From NCBI GenBank assembly GCA_937915975.1, contig CALGGL010000226.1, forward strand, positions 1-8,162: a stretch of DNA of 8,162 bases. The letters run 5' to 3'. Every line of letters starts with the position of its first letter. Position 1 is the stretch's first letter. Of the stretch, positions 5,750-8,162 are shown piece by piece. Below the pieces are notes generated by a model. The model saw only the letters and a list, made by a program, of their open reading frames with translations, made no database searches and was not told where the DNA came from. The position numbers and the translations under genes were made by a program. This DNA is from an uncultured Lachnospiraceae bacterium (lineage in GTDB: Bacteria > Bacillota > Clostridia > Lachnospirales > Lachnospiraceae).

Positions 5750-6816
5750 TGTCAGGTTTTATACAGGTAAGAGATGCGATTAGAAATTTTTTGAGAAGAT
5801 TTGATGAGGCTATTACTCCGTTTTTCTGTTTTATCGCAGCCTGGTTTATGTTTTGGTCAATTAATAATTTATACGGTTATTCGGAATTGTTTGAGAGGGG
5901 AATAGTAGTATTTCTTCTTTCCGTAATATGTGCTTTGGTGTCCGCACCTATGGCGGTACTTATCGGAAGTGCCGTTATTATATTTAACTGCTTTTTTGTT
6001 TCAAAGGAAATAGGAATTATTGCGGTTTTGGTATTTATAATCATTTATTGCATGTATATGAGAATGTTTCCTGACTGTGCATGGATACTGTTCTTTGTTC
6101 CGATAATGTACATATTTAAGCTTACATATGCAATTCCGCTTATTGTTGCCATTTTTGCCGGAGCATCGGGAATGGTTCCTGCTGCCATAGGTATATTCCT
6201 ATATAAATTTGCCTTAGGTGTAAGTGATGTAAACAGTATGCTTCTTACTGCCGTAAAGAAGGAGGATGTGGATATTTATTCATACCTTATAGATAATGTT
6301 CTTAAGGATAAGGATATGCTTCTTACAGCCATTGTTTTTGCTATTGTTATACTGCTCACTTTCTTTATTTACAAGCTTCCTTTTGATTATTCATGGTATG
6401 TAGCCATCGGAGTAGGAGGAATAATAAACGTTCTGGCATTTATGATTGTCGGTGTTATGATGGATATGGAGATTCCTTTCGGTTCTCTTGTGTTTGGATC
6501 ATTTATTGGAATTCTTGTTACTGTTGTGGTTCAGGTTTGTAAACGGCTTGTTGATTATTCGCGTAAAGAGGTTGTCCAGTTTGAGGATGATGACTATTAT
6601 TATTATGTAAAGGCTATTCCTAAGTATGGCGTTTCCGAAAAGAAGAAAACCGTTAAGAAGATGACGGGAAAGAGCGGTGCAAATGTGGAGAAAGCTTCTG
6701 AAGAAGATGCAAATATGCAAAATAATCAACCGAGGAATACAAAAAAGAATGCACAAAATAATTCAGGAAGAAATAGTTATGGGGATAACCAACCGGTAAG
6801 ACCGAATAACCGGTAA
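5749..6816 (+). CDS. Uncharacterised polytopic membrane protein with acidic/tyrosine motif and Asn-rich tail
   Basis: This 355-residue product has about eight or nine hydrophobic spans between residues 21 and 264. Segments are near 21-39, 50-81, 86-105, 109-127, 130-153, 190-209, 213-237 and 246-264, with a polar amphipathic stretch at about 157-188. The cytoplasmic tail (265-355) begins with QFEDDDYYYYVKAIPK (277-292), then a Lys-rich part, then a low-complexity Asn/Gln-rich end. I cannot assign a transporter family; automatic pipelines may call it a permease on hydrophobicity alone. The ATG overlaps the previous stop codon by one base, with AAAGGGG (5732-5738) as ribosome site 10 nt upstream. 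cdaA follows 22 bp downstream. The conserved-looking tail motif and the tight coupling point to a membrane complex with CdaA, which is inference. Confidence 0.85.
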   Translation: MSGFIQVRDAIRNFLRRFDEAITPFFCFIAAWFMFWSINNLYGYSELFERGIVVFLLSVICALVSAPMAVLIGSAVIIFNCFFVSKEIGIIAVLVFIIIYCMYMRMFPDCAWILFFVPIMYIFKLTYAIPLIVAIFAGASGMVPAAIGIFLYKFALGVSDVNSMLLTAVKKEDVDIYSYLIDNVLKDKDMLLTAIVFAIVILLTFFIYKLPFDYSWYVAIGVGGIINVLAFMIVGVMMDMEIPFGSLVFGSFIGILVTVVVQVCKRLVDYSRKEVVQFEDDDYYYYVKAIPKYGVSEKKKTVKKMTGKSGANVEKASEEDANMQNNQPRNTKKNAQNNSGRNSYGDNQPVRPNNR

Positions 6817-6838
6817 TGACATACAATGGGGTGTTGTT

Positions 6839-7711
6839 TTGAAAAGATTATTAACTGTGATAAGTTCATATTTTGATTGGTTTTATGTACCGCATATAAC
6901 TATATCCGATATCCTTGAGATAATAATCTTATCGTATCTGATTTATACCTTGATTCTTTGGGTTAAAAAGACAAGGGCATGGACAGTTTTTAAAGGTATA
7001 ATTGTAATAGCGGTATTTATGGGCTTTGCTGCCGTATTTAAGCTTAATACGATTCTGTGGCTCTTCAGAAATATGATAAATGTCGGAATTCTTGCGGTTA
7101 TCATATTGTTCCAGCCGGAGTTAAGACGTGCTCTTGAGGAGCTTGGAAAAAAGAATATAATCTCTGATGTTCTTATCAGAAGTGACAGTACCAGAAATGA
7201 AAGGGTAAATGACAATACTATACAGGAATTAATAAGTGCAGCTACTTTTATGAGTAAAAATAAAACAGGTGCACTTATTGTAATTGAGCAAAATGTTCCT
7301 TTGGGTGAATATGAGGCTACGGGAATAAATATAGATGCCGCTGTTTCAAGTCAGCTTGTGGAAAATATATTTGAGCATAATACACCGCTTCACGACGGTG
7401 CTGTTATTATCAGAAATAACAGAGTGGTTGCGGCTACATGTTATCTGCCTTTGACCGGAAGAAATGACCTAAATAAGGATTTGGGAACAAGACACAGAGC
7501 AGCTGTCGGTATAAGTGAGGTGTCTGACAGTATGACACTTGTTGTCTCTGAGGAAAACGGACAGATATCCATAGCTTATAGCGGAACCCTTTACAGTAAT
7601 CTTGATGTTGAGAGCTTGAGGAGTCATCTTACCTCTCTTCAATCGGGAAAGAGCTCGCAGAGTAAGAAGGGCAGAAAGGCAAAGAGAATAAAAGGAGGCA
7701 AGAAGAAATGA
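6839..7711 (+). CDS. cdaA: Diadenylate cyclase CdaA (c-di-AMP synthase)
   Basis: This membrane enzyme condenses two ATP into c-di-AMP, the messenger controlling potassium and osmolyte balance and cell-wall homeostasis in Firmicutes. The 290 residues match the CdaA layout: three N-terminal membrane helices (about 22-43, 50-68, 77-92), a short linker, and the DAC domain at about 96-265. The catalytic DGA motif (186-188, within PLHDGAVII) and the RHR motif (218-220, within LGTRHRAAVG) are both intact. The C-terminus (270-290) is a Lys/Arg-rich tail. The start is a TTG at 6839 with GGGGTG (6827-6832) 6 nt upstream; no in-frame ATG or GTG lies nearby. The rare start and modest ribosome site may keep expression low. 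It overlaps cdaR by 4 nt (ATGA), the usual cdaA-cdaR arrangement. Function is confidently assigned from motifs and context. Confidence 0.96.
   Translation: MKRLLTVISSYFDWFYVPHITISDILEIIILSYLIYTLILWVKKTRAWTVFKGIIVIAVFMGFAAVFKLNTILWLFRNMINVGILAVIILFQPELRRALEELGKKNIISDVLIRSDSTRNERVNDNTIQELISAATFMSKNKTGALIVIEQNVPLGEYEATGINIDAAVSSQLVENIFEHNTPLHDGAVIIRNNRVVAATCYLPLTGRNDLNKDLGTRHRAAVGISEVSDSMTLVVSEENGQISIAYSGTLYSNLDVESLRSHLTSLQSGKSSQSKKGRKAKRIKGGKKK
7691..7698 (+). promoter_or_regulatory. Strong ribosome binding site of cdaR inside the cdaA 3' end
   Basis: AAAGGAGG lies within the last codons of cdaA, 9 nt before the cdaR ATG. Together with the 4-nt gene overlap it shows that cdaR is translated efficiently and is coupled to cdaA. 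It is far stronger than the site in front of cdaA itself. Confidence 0.8.
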
Positions 7712-8136
7712 AAAAATCATTATTTCATAATTTCGGCTACAAGCTTCTTGCTGTTGTTTTTGCCATACTCCTTTGGCTTGTGGTTGTAAATATTACAGAT
7801 TATACGATTACCGTAAAGATAGAAGACATTCAGGTGGAACAGTTGAATTCGGATGCTCTTGAAGAACTGGATCAGGTTTATGATGTGGTAAAGGGCGATA
7901 CAGTAGACATTTATGTAAAGGGAAGACGTTCCGTGGTGGGTAACCTTACCGCCAAGAATTTTTATGCTTATGCGGATTTGTCCCAGATGTCAATCACAAA
8001 TTCCGTACAGATCTATGTTGTTCCGAGAAATAAAAGTATCGAGGATGACATCAGCATAGAGTATGCAGACAATATAATGCAGCTTAGTCTGGAGGATAAG
8101 GTTTCGGTACAATTCCCTGTGAAAGCCGTTACAAGC
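7708..8136 (+). CDS. cdaR: CdaR, YbbR-domain regulator of CdaA (3' end missing)
   Basis: This is the N-terminal 143 codons of a YbbR-domain protein. Residues about 11-28 form a single membrane anchor (YKLLAVVFAILLWLVVVN), followed by extracellular beta-rich sequence typical of YbbR repeats (from about 33, first repeat to about 110). Known CdaR proteins bind CdaA through the membrane and modulate its activity; full-length family members have three or four YbbR repeats, so most of the gene is absent. The start ATG overlaps the cdaA stop codon (ATGA), with AAAGGAGG (7691-7698) 9 nt upstream. The reading frame stays open to 8162, but codons from 8137 onward are sequencing adapter, so the last genuine residues are Thr142 and Ser143. 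In many Firmicutes glmM follows cdaR, beyond this window. Confidence 0.9.
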
Positions 8137-8162
8137 AGATCGGAAGAGCGTCGTGTAGGGAA
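8137..8162 (+). other. Illumina TruSeq adapter read-through (not genomic)
   Basis: The final 26 bases begin AGATCGGAAGAGCGTCGTGT and continue GAA-ending to the window edge, matching base for base from memory the 5' part of the TruSeq universal adapter as read into on a short insert. They should be trimmed. They coincidentally keep the cdaR frame open and add eight false residues plus a partial codon. Confidence 0.95.

Noticed and set aside
7708..8162. Treating the cdaR frame as genuine to the window edge
   Set aside because: Bases 8137-8162 are adapter; the open frame through them is chance.

Overview
The window looks like a contig from a low-GC, Gram-positive anaerobe, most likely a Lachnospiraceae member (Roseburia/Butyrivibrio/Eubacterium type). 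The evidence is AT-rich DNA, strong AAGGAGG-type ribosome binding sites, sigma-A style promoters, GTG and TTG starts, and the cdaA-cdaR pair typical of Firmicutes. The last 26 bases (8137-8162) are not genomic: they match the start of the Illumina TruSeq adapter. The right edge is therefore a raw contig end.

Layout. Bases 1-304 hold no gene. They form one long imperfect inverted repeat (a fold-back of about 300 bp) with a bidirectional terminator-like hairpin at its centre. Next, on the minus strand, is a two-gene operon: a FIST-domain sensor protein (1301-2353) followed after 13 bp by a soluble chemotaxis receptor with no membrane segment (328-1287). A divergent promoter region of 312 bp (2354-2665) separates it from the plus-strand genes. 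It holds a recognisable promoter for each direction and two short inverted repeats that may be operators. On the plus strand come a GGDEF-EAL protein (2666-4333), with a degenerate cyclase domain and a complete phosphodiesterase active site, and a small COG2426-type membrane protein (4376-4876).

A new promoter at 4934-4962 starts a second plus-strand operon of four tightly packed genes. These are an uncharacterised two-helix membrane protein with a charged coiled-coil tail (5009-5749), an uncharacterised polytopic membrane protein (5749-6816), the diadenylate cyclase CdaA (6839-7711), and its partner CdaR (7708 onward, cut by the contig end).

How the genes work together. The left half pairs cytoplasmic sensing and chemotaxis (FIST plus MCP) head to head with a c-di-GMP phosphodiesterase, which suggests coordinated control of motility. 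The right half is a c-di-AMP synthesis operon that carries two extra membrane proteins of unknown function ahead of cdaA-cdaR. The observations most worth following are the long fold-back element, the two unknown membrane proteins coupled to cdaA, and the FIST/MCP/EAL divergon. The adapter tail is the main data-quality caveat.
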